64,000 nt of DNA from Acestrorhynchus altus (GCA_034509495.1 CM067509.1:4243538-4307537); one strand, 5' to 3'; counted from the first letter of the stretch, positions 23,940-36,129 are shown. Numbers and translations are program-made. The notes: a model not told the origin generated them from the letters alone.

Positions 23940-24565
23940 ATAACGATGGTCTTATTGACATATTGCACACCATATTTTCAGTCATGGGAATATTACCAGA
24001 GCATGGGAGCACTGGACAGAAGATGGCATACATTAGCAACATGAAGGATCTAGGAGATCTACACGAACCCCAGAGAAGAAGAACCCACGGGTTGTCTGAC
24101 GTGTGCAGAGTGGCCCACCAGCAATGATTGTGGACATTCACCGAGCAGTGATGCCCTACATGAGTCATCCGGTTAGTGTGCACCATTGGCAGACGGGTAC
24201 AGGATGTAGGACTACATGCACACAGACCATTGCGTCAAATGCCCTTACCACAATGTCAATGTCAAAGACTTCAATGGTGTCGTACAAGACATAGATGGAG
24301 ACGATCAAATTGGCCGTGCTATTGGTGGAGGCACCACATCTCCAGACCTGTCCCTGATTGAAAATGTGTGGGATGCTATTGGACGCTCTATCAACACTCC
24401 ACCCCTGCCGCACCATCTGCAGAACTGAGTGAGAACATTCAAGCTGCATGGGATGGATCATCACTGGACACCATTAGGAACCTCTACAACTCCGTGCAGA
24501 GACGTCTGGCATGTTGCTTTAAACCAGGCGTCGCACTGAGAGACACCACTTCTGTATGTGTAGAT
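23940..24565 (+). mobile_element. Tc1/mariner-like transposase remnant
   Basis: The C-terminal third of a DDE transposase is readable: GGGTTSPDLSLIENVWDAIG, then after a frameshift near 24424 LSENIQAAWDGSSLDTIRNL, then QRRLACCF. SPDLxxIENVWD is the block holding the last catalytic acid in IS630/Tc1/mariner enzymes, and the following W-D...I...SV.RR pattern is its normal continuation. The part before 24300 has no long matching frame. Non-functional. It is a different lineage from the other copies. Confidence 0.7.
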
Positions 24566-24782
24566 CAATGAATATTGATCATATCAGTCTAGATTGATCA
24601 TTTATTGTTCCTGCTGACCTTTACCTTCCTTCCCAAAGGCACTGCAATCCCACAATTCCTTCTGGGTGCAACTATTTTTTGGATACGTGCTCCTATTCAC
24701 GTAATATTACAACATTATTAATATGTAATAATGTGCTCCTATGTGTACGTTTCCATATGTCATATCAAGTTTCTAAGCCTAA

Positions 24783-24783
<1 letters not shown>

Positions 24784-24836
<53 letters not shown>
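24784..24836. repeat. (CA)n microsatellite
   Basis: Perfect CA run of about 26 units. Confidence 0.98.
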
Positions 24837-24838
<2 letters not shown>

Positions 24839-25455
24839 CAATGTTGACTTCTTTGCCTTTTGTCAGGCTTGTCGTGACACCCGAGCATCCGGCCTGCTGC
24901 TTTATCAGCCAACCTGAGGCCAGCTGTGACAGGCATGAGGAAGCACCCGAGAGCGTCCCAGTCACTGAATTTCCCCCTGGCCTGACAGCCTGTCTCTCCT
25001 TCAGCCTGACAGCAGCTGCACTCGTCACTCTGGGCCTCATTGATTAACATTCAGGCCTCACTGTAGCCGCTGGGAGTCCATGCTATCCTTTCACTGGAAA
25101 TGTTACTATAGGACTCGTAACATCTGCGTATCTTTTAAAGCTTGTTGGGAATAAAACCTGTGCACTTACAGCCCCTGTTTATAGTCTATAGTGATGACTG
25201 TACTGTGAGAGTGGCTTTAAATGTTGTATCTGACATCAGACTGGACAAAGAACCAATCAGAAGCCAAGTAGGATGCTCCAATAAGCTGTCCTTGATGGTC
25301 TTGTCCACCCTGGATTATTACTTAAAGTACAATATGTCATTATTACTGATCATTTAGAAATCATGTATAGAATTGAAAGAATTGGAAAGTACTGCTAGAA
25401 TTCTGTTTCTGTATTACTGCGAACAACTGCGTTGTTTTGTCTCTCAGCAGGGAGC
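24837..25455. other. non-coding, nothing recognised
   Basis: The 24.84-25.05 kb part is GC-richer and open in several frames next to the CA tract; no family resemblance. Confidence 0.4.
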
Positions 25456-26225
25456 TGTGAAGGCCGAACGATGGCGAGTACCCTACCCAATCTCCCTTTA
25501 TCGCCCTACACACGCATTCATATGTAGAAAGGCCCCCTTACTCGTACCCCACCTTCTCCAAGAGCCCGCATGCACACACTGGCCAAACAGATAACACACC
25601 TTCGTACACACTCGCGCGCACACACACACACACACACTTCTAGAGAAAGTTTATGACACCCCCTACCACCTTTTCAACACACCGAACTGTTATCCCACCC
25701 TTACATATGTTTGCCCTCCAGGACACACCCACCCTGTCCGAAGGGCCCCCATTCCCCACACACATAAACCCATCAGCATATACCCCTTCCACAAACATCC
25801 CAAATGCCCTCCGCGCTGTTCCTGCCTGAAGAAACACCACTTTGTGGCGCACGCTAATCATTCGGAATTGTTTATGTAATCGATGTATCATGTGTGGAAC
25901 GTTCATGACGTAGGTGCAGGAGACACTTATCTGCAGATGTCATGCTGACCTTATCAGGGTGCATGAGGTGCTACGGCCTCGCCCGTTCGAGTATAAAACC
26001 TCCAGGAGCGATGTGCTGTGTGAGCTCGGCTGGGTCACTCTGGTGCTGACTCCGATCCAATACACATCTAAGTTCTCCCAGCTCAACTCTTCCTCCTGAG
26101 TCTTCTGCATGTTGCTCTGGTTAAGGCCAGACTGACTTTGAACTCCTGATCCTGATTCTACTCTTGATTCATCCTTTTTTTTAAGAACGAAAAACTGGTA
26201 AAACACACACGACAAGACTTAAAAG
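25456..26225 (+). promoter_or_regulatory. promoter-like or LTR-like segment with TATA box
   Basis: CATGACGTAGG (CRE-like, 25904-25914), CTTATCTGCAG and CTTATCAG (GATA-type sites), then GAGTATAAAACC (TATA box near 25990), followed about 150-200 bases later by a T run and AAAACTGGTAAAACACAC. The C-rich lead (25456-25900) together with a TATA box near the end fits the U3-R-U5 plan of a solo LTR. No terminal TG...CA or primer-binding site could be fixed, so a cellular promoter or chance remain open. Confidence 0.25.
25612..25637. repeat. short CG/CA microsatellite
   Basis: CGCGCG followed by CA repeats. Confidence 0.85.
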
Positions 26226-26439
26226 CCTTGCATTGTGTTTCCATCCACTGCAGTTATGCGAGGAAAGATTAGAAGTGGTCTTCAAAGAAGCAGAATGGAG
26301 AGATTTAAGTCGGTTTTCACTTTTAGGAGAATTTTCATTACAGCTTTACAACAGGAACCAATTTCCCCCAGCACACAGCATGTCCCTCAAACACACCAAC
26401 CCTGGATAGAAGATGGCACACACCAGCAACTTCAAGTCG

Positions 26440-26560
26440 CTTACTCGTTTAAGCTCTGTATGCTTGTTTGAACTCTGTGTGCTAGTTTAAGCTCTACGTT
26501 CAGCTCTGTGCTAAACATACACATCGGTGATGTTTTTCCCTGTTAGTTGTCCTCTGGCCG
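26440..26560 (+). repeat. dispersed repeat R4, copy 2
   Basis: Units TTACTCGTTTAAGCTCTGTA, GCTTGTTTGAACTCTGTGTG and GCTAGTTTAAGCTCTACG follow each other, then ACATACACATCGGTGATGTT and CTGTTAGTTG. Same plan as the copy at 20.07 kb. Confidence 0.5.
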
Positions 26561-27437
26561 TCTGTAAATGGAGCCACCTCATCACATATCCAGCATTTTG
26601 AATACTTTATATTCTACGTTCTTGTTTACATGTTTACATGCGACGAAACTGGGCTATAATATGGGGGTTCTGTACATCATAAAGCCAAACTTGTTTCTCT
26701 ACAAGCCACCAGAGAAGGAAAATCAGTGTGTTTCATTCCGACGTTAAATAACATGGTGGCAAACAAACTTGTAACGCCACAAATTAGCATTTTTATCCCC
26801 ACACACCCCTTATTTATACACTAAACAAGCACTTAAAAACGCAATCAATGCATTGAGTGGCATCCGGATGTGTTGATGCACAGTGTAAGTTGCTGACACT
26901 GTTCAGAAATCTTAATGTTCTGCTTTTGTTTTGGGCATCTGTGAATTTACAAGCTAATTTGCAAAACTGCATGTGTTGGAAATATAATACATTAACCTTA
27001 CCGGTTTGTTCCTCTTGTGGGTGGAAACAGGTTACTATAATTATGACTTTTAGGAAGTTTCTCATGAAAGCTGAAAGTGCGTTTCTGGACTTTTCTGCAA
27101 ACTCAGCATTCTGATATTCTGCAATAACGTGCTTGCTTTTGCTCGTACGGTCCTGTTATGATACTTTTTGTGTTTTTTTTTATAACAGTGGTGTTTTAAC
27201 TGTAGATCTCAGAAGTGAAACTGTGATATATTTCCAACCTTTCAAAAATGCTTCAAAATGACATTGTTGGCTCAGATCAGGTCAGTCAATCAGTGTGGAT
27301 AATAATCTGGAGATAAATTTAACTTCTGTTCTGTAATTAAACATTTACTGTCATCAAGAACTCAAAACAGTGCAGACACAGGAGTTTTACTTTCAGTGCA
27401 TTAGTGCATCTCAGACATTAAGGTAAACAGTCATATT
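26561..27437. other. non-coding, nothing recognised
   Basis: Open frames on both strands at 26814-27114 mirror each other and show no protein family. Confidence 0.4.

Positions 27438-27515
<78 letters not shown>
27438..27515. repeat. (AT)n microsatellite
   Basis: About 78 bases of AT repeats with one TT break; self-complementary. Confidence 0.95.
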
Positions 27516-27521
<6 letters not shown>

Positions 27522-27539
27522 AAATGAAAGTCTGGCTTA

Positions 27540-28335
27540 TAACTCATGAAAATCAGAAATGGACTGGACTACTGGCTTCATCGACCTTCTCCACAAAGAG
27601 GATCAGCCACAGAAGGTTTCCAGAATCCTGTATCATAGCGTATTCATGGAAAGTTGAAAGGAAGGAAAATGTGGGGAAAAGGTGCACATGAACAGTGATG
27701 CACAGATTCTTCAGAGAACTGTCAAGCAGTTGATTCAAGAGCTTCACTAGGAGTGGATCGAGGCTGGTGTCTGTGCATTAAGAACCCATGTGTGCAAAGA
27801 TCTCCAGGAAAGGGGAGCAATTGCAGCATTCCTAATATAAAGTGCCTCCTGAAGCAGAGACAGCATCTGAAGGACCTGGACGAACGAGGAAAAGAACTGA
27901 CTGTTGCTCTGAAGTCAGGATGAAAAGAAAATCTTCAGATTATTTGGAAATCCAGAGTCCTAGGATCTCAACGCAAGCTCCTAGAATCTGGAGGAAGAGT
28001 GGAGAAGCACAGAATCCAAGGTGTGAAATTTCCAGTCTGTGTTATCTGCTGATGTTGGTCCACTGTGTTTGATCAATGAATGGTCTACCAGGGGATTTTA
28101 GAGCACTTCATGCATTGCTCTGCTGATGAGCTTTATGGAGCTGCCAGCTTCCTTCTCCAGCAGGACCAACACCTGCCCCATACCAACCATAGCTTATAAT
28201 ATAATATTGTAATAATGTGAGGAATTGGATTTTTGATTAGATTTGGATTTATAATCCAAACCAATGAAAATAAAACATAATGGCCATGAAATATTTCACT
28301 TAATTGTTGATTAATTTAAACTATTTCACCTTTCA
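27540..28335 (+). mobile_element. Tc1-like transposon remnant, fourth lineage
   Basis: Follows the text of another teleost Tc1-like transposase: ATTCATGGAAAGTTGAAAGG, GAACTGTCAAGCAGTTGATT, AAGAACTGACTGTTGCTCTG, CTGGAGGAAGAGTGGAGAAG, TCTGCTGATGTTGGTCCACT and TTCTCCAGCAGGACCAACAC (the start of the QQD catalytic block). The end GAAATATTTCACTTAATTG agrees with the terminal repeat. The part after QQD is deleted and the frame is broken by stops. Inactive. Confidence 0.65.
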
Positions 28336-29281
28336 GAATATTCTCAATTCTCAGTTTTACATGTGGCAGATGTTGGTGCTTTGGTCCAACATTGCTTTGA
28401 TTATAATATTGTTATTAAAAACAATACAAAAACTTCACAGCTTCTCAATCATCTGAAAATCCTCCTACAGTCACACCGATGCTGATCAGATTTCCTGATT
28501 TTTGTCACCAGTGAGAAAGACGCCGAATGTGCAGTGAAAGAGGTTTCACTCTCACCCTCAGCTTAATGTGACCTTTGAAGCCCACTGTTGACTGGTTGCC
28601 TATTTTCAAGTTGACTAACAGGCTCATCTTGCTTCTGCTTCTTCATGGGATTTAGTCACCTAAAGGCCCACTAGACGTGAATGCCAGACTCACAATAGAC
28701 TCACTGAGTCAAGTGGCGACTCTCTCCTACACTTCAGGTGAAGTGCTTGGGTTGGAATGAGTGAGCGCGAAGCTCTCTCTAGCACTTCAGACTCTCAGAA
28801 GCAAGGGAACGCAATGTGCTGCCCGTAGGCTGCATTGTTGCCCTTTTTGTCTGGTTATTGGTGCAGTTGTGTGGCAGTTGGGGTGTGCTTTGTTGTTTTA
28901 TGGCTGGCTTGGAGAGAGATTAGTCACTAGCCAAAGTGCAGACAGTGGTAATCACAGGCCGGCTGCATTTTAGATGTTTTGCCAACAACTGCCAAGGAAT
29001 ATTTACTGGTGGGTTTTAACGTTTAATGAGAGATTCACAGGAATAAAACGGATAGGTTGGTGAGATCTAGGGCTACATTTATTTTTATTTTTGGCCAGCT
29101 TTCTTGAAACATACCTTAGGTTCTTAAAATGGTTCCTCCACGATTTAAATGTGCTGTCCCAAGAAGCCTGAAACCTTCCTCTTGAGTTCATACTGCTCAT
29201 ATACGAAACAGGTTCTTCAAAGAACCGATCTCTGAGAAGGTTCTTATAAGGTTCTTATTCTTGTCCTCAGATATGAAGGCT
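28336..29281. other. non-coding, nothing firm
   Basis: 29105-29260 has several GGTTCTT and AAGAACC words (CTTAGGTTCTTAAAATGGTT, GGTTCTTCAAAGAACC) as in short fish DNA elements; otherwise nothing. Confidence 0.35.
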
Positions 29282-29576
29282 TCAGCAAAAGTTCTACCAG
29301 GTGACTCACATGCCACTCCCCCTTTTCCTCAATCAATCACCTGCCCCGATTGTCTTTAAAAGGACTTTACTCACAGGCCCATTGTGCTTCTTAGCAGATA
29401 CTGATGGTTTGTTTTCCCCTCCATCCTTCCCACCACCACCAGTTTTGTCCCATCGGTCATCCAGTAGTTTGGTTCCATCCCTGCCTTCCATGCATTGCAG
29501 GATCTACAAGGGCCCAGACATTTCAAGACCTGGTCTGATGATGGGGCCAGTGCCAAAGACTAATTTCTTGTTCCCA
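29282..29576 (+). repeat. dispersed repeat R3, copy 2 (longer)
   Basis: Begins AAAAGTTCTACCAGGTGACT, continues CAATCAATCACCTGCCCCGA and CATGCATTGCAGGATCTACA, and ends GATGATGGGGCCAGTGCC. It keeps the middle part that the copy at 18.65 kb has lost. Confidence 0.55.
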
Positions 29577-30504
29577 TAGAAACTGTAAAACCTCAGTCAT
29601 ACAACTTGTGCACACTGCTGGTCTTCTAGTAGAGTGAGAGCTGTTTTCAAGCCTGGGAAAGGTCCAGAGAACTGTTCTCTGGTCTTTATATAATCGGTGG
29701 GCTGGGGTCCAGGTTAAGAGGACTCTGGTTTGGTCTGCTGTGAGTGTGGAAGTTATCTGCTCCTGGTGCTGCCTGTTGGCTTGTGTGATTGGACTTATCA
29801 AACCTTCTCCTCCAAGAATGGCTCCCTGTTTGCAGAAAAGGGATGTTCAGAATTGTACATGATGATCCATGATGGTGTGGATGGAATGGAGTGAAAATAT
29901 GCCATTGATAATGAGCCCTTTTCCCAAATTAATTGGTCCTGGATATGAACGTCTGTATTTGGGTCAAGTGTCATTACACTATCAGGCCCACACCTGGGTC
30001 TGCACTCATATCATATTGAGATGATTTATGAACTAAACCACACACCACATGCCTGGGTTCAGGTGTGTTAGAAGCAGAGTAGGACTGACTTCTTTGAGAT
30101 CCACTGATTTCAGGAACCAAAAGTAGCTTGAAATGCATCCCCTTTTAAACACCTTTATTTCTGAGATATAAAGGAACTGCAACTCCTTGAGCTTCAAATA
30201 GAACTTCCAAGAACCTCCTGTGACAATTAAGCACTTAATCAAGGTATGGGAAAAAATGTTGTTTATTCCAGTCCTGCTAGAAGAAGAGGAAACCACAGGA
30301 ACCCTGTGATAGTGATGTTCACCACAGTAATTAAAAGAGCATGTAGTCTCCTAAATGTAATCCTGAAGACAAAATCTGGTCAACAAAAGATAGCTTCATG
30401 TTCTGGGGTGAAGGACAATTTTCAGTGGTTTCCTCATAGCCTTTGGGCCATTTCATGGTTTTGCTCTAATCATCTCCTCTCTTGCCCACACCAGATCTTC
30501 ATTA
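29577..30504. other. non-coding, nothing recognised
   Basis: No supported gene or named repeat. Confidence 0.4.
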
Positions 30505-30603
30505 CTCTTAATGGTTTATTTCAGATGTGCTGAAGCTGGGATAGAGCAAAAACATGGACCATTTGGGGGGTGGCTAAGGACCAGTTTGAGAGCCACCATC
30601 CTA
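30505..30603. mobile_element. half of a palindromic MITE-like element
   Basis: CAGATGTGCTGAAGCTGGGA, TAGAGCAAAAACATGGACC and AAGGACCAGTTTGAGAGCCA are the right arm of the palindromic family best seen at 21.7 kb. Confidence 0.4.
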
Positions 30604-30839
30604 AAGAACATTTTGATTTTGAACAGAAAGATTTTTATAATATATATATAAAAAATGTAAAGTTAAAAAAAAAATACCCTCAAAATGTTTTGCTCATTAA
30701 TTTTCAATACGAGGCAATATTTCTAAGAATACACAATAACATTTTATTAGATATTCTGTTTAGATGTTTTCATATTTGTACATTAATTCTTGTTGTATAG
30801 AATTTTAACTTTTATTTTGTAATTATTACATTTCCAAAA

Positions 30840-31320
30840 AAAATACAGTTCTTCATTGCAGCCTCGATTATTCCAGCAAATCTCTCATTAAATTGTGCCC
30901 AGATGGCTGACCACTTTCATATTTTTGGGGGATGCCCATTAGTTGAGTTGTAGAGGCAGGAGATTAGGAAAGCTATTGAGGATATATTTAGGATTAGGTA
31001 TGTTTTTTTAATGGCGAACCTTTATCTTATGAAAGTACTTCAGTTACTAGGGAGGAATCATAAATACCAGCTTTATAATACTATTGGTAGCATTTAAAAT
31101 AGGCTGTTATTTTGGGCTCCCCCAGCAAAACACAATGACCCTTGATATTTGAAAAATGGATTGTTAGACACATGAGTCTTATGTGTGTATTATATGAAAA
31201 ATTAAGCTCTGCACATCCTCCGTTGGAGCTGTTTGTTTTTCAAAAATTTGTTTTCAACCATTAGTTCGATATCTAGGAGTAGCAGAGAGCGTAACTGGCC
31301 TTTATTGGTAGGACAGCTCT
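30840..31320 (+). mobile_element. L1-like LINE fragment (3' end of ORF2)
   Basis: Scattered frames read MADHFHIFWGMP, then KAIEDIFRIRCVFLMANLYL with KVLQLLGRN, then an LFWAPP(S/A)KTQ step and PPLELFVFQKFV. This order (HIFW-x-CP, a hydrophobic helix, an ILxxWKxxxPP step) is that of the C-terminal part of L1-type reverse transcriptase proteins. Frameshifts and stops break it; only about 0.5 kb is left. The family assignment is by pattern and is moderately sure. Confidence 0.45.
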
Positions 31321-31499
31321 CTTTCTCCCCCATCACTTATCACAATACAAGTTAATGCATATATGTGTTATCTGATGTAATTGACAGACAGTGCTCTCCT
31401 CCAAGCATGTTGAGCTCCAGTTGAGGCAGATCAAAAATATTCAGTGGTGCATTTTGAATAAGATCTAAGTTTATGTAGAAAACAGGGATGTTTTCATAG

Positions 31500-32130
31500 T
31501 TTGATATTGTTGTTTTTGGGAGATCCTAGGCTACATGTATTTATTTGAGATTAAAATACATGAATATGTAAAATATATGTTAAATATGTAAACAAATTAC
31601 TTGTGCCTACATGTATGTATTTATTCATCTATTTAGCAAATAAGAACTAAAATGAAATTTTGCATTTCAGAAATCCTGGACTTTAATCCAGAGTGTGTTT
31701 GAGCTGAAAATGCCAGAATTAGAATTAGTAATTTGTAATGATTAGATTTACAAGAATATTTACAAAAATAAATTGTTCAAAATACTTGACAGTGGTCCAA
31801 ATAAAATAAAATAAAACAAAATTTAAAAAGTGCAGCCATGTCCTTTATTTTTCTTGTAATTTATATATGCATTAGTATTATTTGATTTCAGGACCTTTAT
31901 TTTGAAATTTGAACAATGTGTGAGCAAAGAAAGAGAGCAAACAGCTCCCTTATTGTTGTCCTCTATAATCCAATATGTGGGTCAGTCATTACACAACAAA
32001 ATAACACAATAACAAATTGTAGTTTTTTTATGATATGTGTATCGTGTCTGTAGGTTACCCTGATCCTGAGGTGTGAAGCCTAGAAATCAGCATGTGCGGA
32101 TCTCGGGTTCTAAGAGACGTAACTGAGGTG
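31500..32130 (+). repeat. dispersed repeat DR1, copy 5 (most complete)
   Basis: Starts GGGAGATCCTAGGCTACATG, continues TCCTGGACTTTAATCCAGAG, TGATTAGATTTACAAGAATA, ACAGTGGTCCAAATAAAATA, TTTGAACAATGTGTGAGCAA, CTATAATCCAATATGTGGGT and, after a deletion of the GCAGTAAACATG core, GTGTCTGTAGGTTACCCTGA, TGTGAAGCCTAGAAATCAGC and GCGGATCTCGGGTTCTAAGA. It ties the left and right ends of the family together: expected full length about 0.8-0.9 kb. Confidence 0.7.
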
Positions 32131-32546
32131 CGCGTGAAATACACACCTCTGGTAAATGGTACGTGTGCAACTTTGGTTTGGGTTGAAAGCAAGTTTTTAT
32201 TGGTTTAAGGTGAGAAGATGGCCCACAGCCACACAGAACATCTTAGTTTAGACTAAGCTTGGCCTCGTCTAGTACTGTAACAAGGACAAGTAAAAACAGA
32301 GTGTGGATGATATTGCTGTCCTCTCCAGACTTCATAGGTTAGGTAGCTGAAGAGATTGCATCCAGCTGATCCTTCGCCTTTTCCCATTGGTCTAGTATTG
32401 GTTTTTAACCTTTAATCTGCTCTCCTGGCTGCTCAGGAGATCCTTTTGACTTCCTTGCTCTCGCTGCCCAGGCAGCCTGACGTTTAAGCATTGCTTCTAG
32501 ATGATCTTGATGTAGTAATGGATTTTAGGAAGCTATTAGACTGTTA
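32131..32546. other. non-coding, nothing recognised
   Basis: Unique-looking sequence; the last 100 bases may belong to repeat DR2. Confidence 0.4.
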
Positions 32547-32740
32547 CATAACAGTTTTGGGGGTTTGGAATTGACTTGTTTTCCAGCCCTGTTTTGGTTC
32601 TGCTGGGCGTTCTTTTGTTAGAGGAACAATCATTTTTGAAGTTCATCATTTTTCATTTTCACGTCCTGAACTCTCATTAATCCATTATTACAAGATAAAT
32701 ACAGTTTTCCATTCTGGGAGACCTTTAATGCTCCAACTGT
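32547..32740 (+). repeat. dispersed repeat DR2, copy 2
   Basis: AACAGTTTTGGGGGTTTGGA, CCTGTTTTGGTTCTGCTGGG, TTTCACGTCCTGAACTCTCA and TACAAGATAAATACAGTTTT line up with the copy at 0.42 kb. It carries about 35 extra bases in the middle. Confidence 0.55.
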
Positions 32741-32890
32741 GCGGAACATTGACATGAAATAACTGTACAGTGATCATGTTTTTATCTCTTTATTTATGTG
32801 TTTTAATAAGGCTTGAGCACTGTTCTCTTTTCTTCTTTGATGTTCATTGTGCTGCTGTCATACATGACTTTCCCTTTGGGGTTCATAAAG

Positions 32891-32957
32891 TATCCATCCA
32901 TCCATCCATCCATCCATCCATCCATCCATCCATCCATCCATCCATCCATCCATCCAC
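32891..32957. repeat. (CATC)n microsatellite
   Basis: About 16 CATC/ATCC units ending in CACCCA; the PSIHPSIHP-type frames are artefacts. Confidence 0.95.
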
Positions 32958-34689
32958 CCAAGGCCTCGGTAGGGCAGATTTCAGGACATGGACGTTCATG
33001 TAGTTTCTGGATCAGCAGTTGAGTTCAGGAGAGCAAATGTATTTTTTCAGTGTCTGATACAAATGAAATATAATGTTATTTTCAATAACTTTCAATATTT
33101 CCTCCAATATTTCCAAAAAAGACAGAGAATTTATTGTTCAATATATCACTGTTTTGCATTTGCTAGTGGCCAGAAATGTCTGGCTTGGCGTTCCTCCATC
33201 CCCCCCGAAAACAAGCCAAGGTGTGTTGTGGAGAGGATTTACAGCCGGGGCTTATGTGCATCCTGTCATGGGGCTATGATAATGTAATGTGTGTGTGTGT
33301 GTCTGTGTGTGAGTGTGAGCATCAGAATGTCAACACCTGGCACGGATCGCCCCGTGATGGGACGAGAGCAGGTGCGCGAGAGCAGGGCAAACACCCCAGA
33401 CTCTCAAACAGGTGCTGAAGTTTGGGTTTCAGTTGCTGGTCTGAGTGCTCACGCCACAGGCATTAACGGCCAAGCCTCCAGCCCGTCTGTGGACTGTAAT
33501 AGCCTGTTAGGTACACAAATCCCGAGCCGGACTATAAATGTTAATAGCTGGCTAGGTACGGTAATCTGCGATTGGTGACATTTGGTCTACCTTAATCTGA
33601 AGATGTATTAGAGGGAGTTAGAGAGAGATGGATGGCGAGGGATAGGAGGAATTACTCTAATCAGAGTGGGGCCGTGGTCATGTAAAACCAGTCATTAAGC
33701 TTAGGATAGGCACAGTAGTCCCCCCCCCCTCCTCTGTCTACACAGTGGGGGGGCTTACATCTGGATGTCAATGGGGGCCCAAATATAGGGAAAAACAGGG
33801 AAGACAAAAAATAAACAACAACATACTTCTCCTTTACAAATAAAGGTGCCAAAAGGGATTGTGTATGAAAAAAAAAGCTTTACGTTAAACATACCTGAAC
33901 ATACCTGAGGCACCAGTGTGACCCGTGCAAAGGTCTGGACTTCCTCAAATCTGAACTGTTGGAGGAATCAATTCTCCAAACTTCATAAGCTCTTATAAGG
34001 AACCATCTACAGATCTGAAAACAAATATGATCAATAACCATCAGGCAGGGAAAGGCTACGAGGAAATAACTAACCATTTCCAGCTTGTGCTCTCAACCGT
34101 ACAAACAGTTACTAGGAAATGGCAGTTCAGAGGAACTGTGGAGGTCAAGATCTGATCAGAAAGACCACAAAACTTGTGGAGACAACTTGGAGAGACTTAA
34201 AATGCACACACATGTCCTCAGAACCTGCAACAAGGTTCAGCTCAAACGTGTGCTGCACTGTTCTTCTGTATAGAATTTCTTGCATAAATGTAACCTTTAT
34301 GGAGTCACAAGAAGAAATCCTTACCTGTGACCTCATCACAAAACATACTATTTAGAGTTTTTCCACGGAATACTTTGGAAACATTGTGATCCAAAACATA
34401 CCTGAAAATCCACCATGGCTACCTGAGGGGACTGGTGGAATGACCCTCGTGGTCTAATGACCTAAACATAGACAATCTTAAACTAGCTGTGCTAGATGAC
34501 GACCTGAGCGATTCTCAGAACTAGATGTCTTCTGAAAAAGAATGGGTAAAAAAAATCAGTTAGAGAAAAGGCATGTGCAGCCTTTTTTCTCATCAATATT
34601 AAATGTGGACACGATATAAAGGACAGTCAATATGGAATGAAACACTGAATTGTAAAGTCAAAAGTCGATTGAAGAACACTATGGCATTC
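32958..34689. other. non-coding, nothing recognised
   Basis: Contains a short GT tract (33287-33312) and a poly-C run (33720-33729). Frames near 33.0-33.6 kb overlap in all three phases and are not supported. Confidence 0.35.
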
Positions 34690-34905
34690 AGCTATTCTAA
34701 GTTGCACTCATAGCTGACACAGATGTGCAAGTGCACACACACAGCTTATCTAGACCCCGTAGAGACGTACAGCCAATAGACAAGGACTCTCTTGAGCAGA
34801 TAAACCTAGTGGCATCGTGTCTAAGGCCAGGAGTATCTGAGAGGGGTATGAAGCCCCCCCAGCACTGAGCTGTGGAGCAGTGGAACTGTGATAAATAGAT
34901 ATGCA
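34690..34905 (+). repeat. dispersed repeat R5, copy 2
   Basis: AGCTGACACAGATGTGCAAG, ACAGCTTATCTAGACCCCGT, CAGCCAATAGACAAGGACTC, GAGCAGATAAACCTAGTGGC, AAGGCCAGGAGTATCTGAGA, GGTATGAAGCCCCCCCAGCA and TGTGGAGCAGTGGAACTGTG follow a widespread teleost repeat closely; the copy at 7.8 kb keeps only the two ends of this. Confidence 0.6.
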
Positions 34906-34910
34906 GAGAT

Positions 34911-34956
34911 GAATGAATGAATGAATGAATGAATGAATGAATGAATGAATGAATGA
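34911..34956. repeat. (GAAT)11 microsatellite
   Basis: Perfect GAAT tetramer run. Confidence 0.95.
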
Positions 34957-35694
34957 GTTCAAGCAGTGAAAGGATACCCTGATGAACGTCTTTACTATTT
35001 GAGAGAGCAGGCTCGCTTGTGAGGTGCTACAGTGGACTTCATATGCGTCACCTACAAGCTTTCAAAGATCCTGAACGTGCTGTGATTAGATGGCAGAGTC
35101 CAGGTCAGCAGGTCAGTCCTCACTTAGAGAAATCCATAGACCTTTAACACGGTCGAAAGTTTGATTTTGTATATATATATATAATATATTTTAATATATA
35201 TTATACATGTACAGTATATATATATTAAAAAGACATTGCATTAGTAGAAAACAGCTTTTATTTCAACAAAGTTTGCAGACCCATCGATTGCCCCTGCAAC
35301 AAAATCTCTCCCAAGACAAGAGTGTAATCACCTCCGTGGATCCTCATCCACGAGCACAAATCCTCCTGTATGTTGTAAGCTGATAGAGCAACCATATGCC
35401 CCTGAATATCACTCATTCAATTTTGGGTGAAACTCTGTCTCGGCTTCCCCTCCCCAAAACAGTGTTATATTTCCACGGCCTTGGAATTAAGGGCCTCCAG
35501 GATTAGGGTATAGACCTACTCTTGTCGGCCCCTTTACCTCCCCCCACTGTCTCCTGTTCCTTCTCTTACCCACTTATGCCTGTATTATGTCGATAGATAG
35601 ACTCAGATTAGTGATGTGTTTATGTTGACAGCCGATGAAGCTGGATTAGATCATGCATGTGGGCCACAAAGGGAGGAAAGGGGGGGGAGCTATA

Positions 35695-35696
<2 letters not shown>
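34957..35696. other. non-coding; AT palindromic tract
   Basis: 35169-35226 is an AT-rich near-palindrome (TATATATATA ... TTAATATATATTATA). Nothing else recognised. Confidence 0.4.

Positions 35697-35749
<53 letters not shown>
35697..35749. repeat. (GT)26 microsatellite
   Basis: Perfect GT run following a G run and TATATCT. Confidence 0.97.
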
Positions 35750-35753
<4 letters not shown>

Positions 35754-36129
35754 AGGTGTGTGTATATGTGTTGTGGGGATTTGGGGGTGACCAGCCAAGT
35801 CAAGTCTGGCATGCTGTTGACCTATTGTGTGGCTGGGTCGCACCAAGTCGGCGTGACTTGACTGCAGTCGTTTGGTAAACTTGTAGTGTGTACTTGTATC
35901 ATCTCTTATAAGGCTGTTAAAGGGGACGTGCGGTAATTTCTCAAAGTTTCTACGCAAATATTTCTACAGCAGTAAAGTAAAGATGTAAACAGGGTCCCGC
36001 TGAGCAGCTGGGAAATGTGTCTTTAGGAGAATGCATCTAAAAGCTACAGGACAGCAGTGTTTGTGAAGACACTGGCTGAGACGGTGTCCTATAATAGGTT
36101 TGGAATACACTAGTATAAAAATACTTGTC

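Noticed and set aside
25960..26010. Possible tRNA or SINE B-box at CCGTTCGAGTATAAA
   Set aside because: No matching A-box at the right distance and no cloverleaf; the GTTCGA match is by chance.
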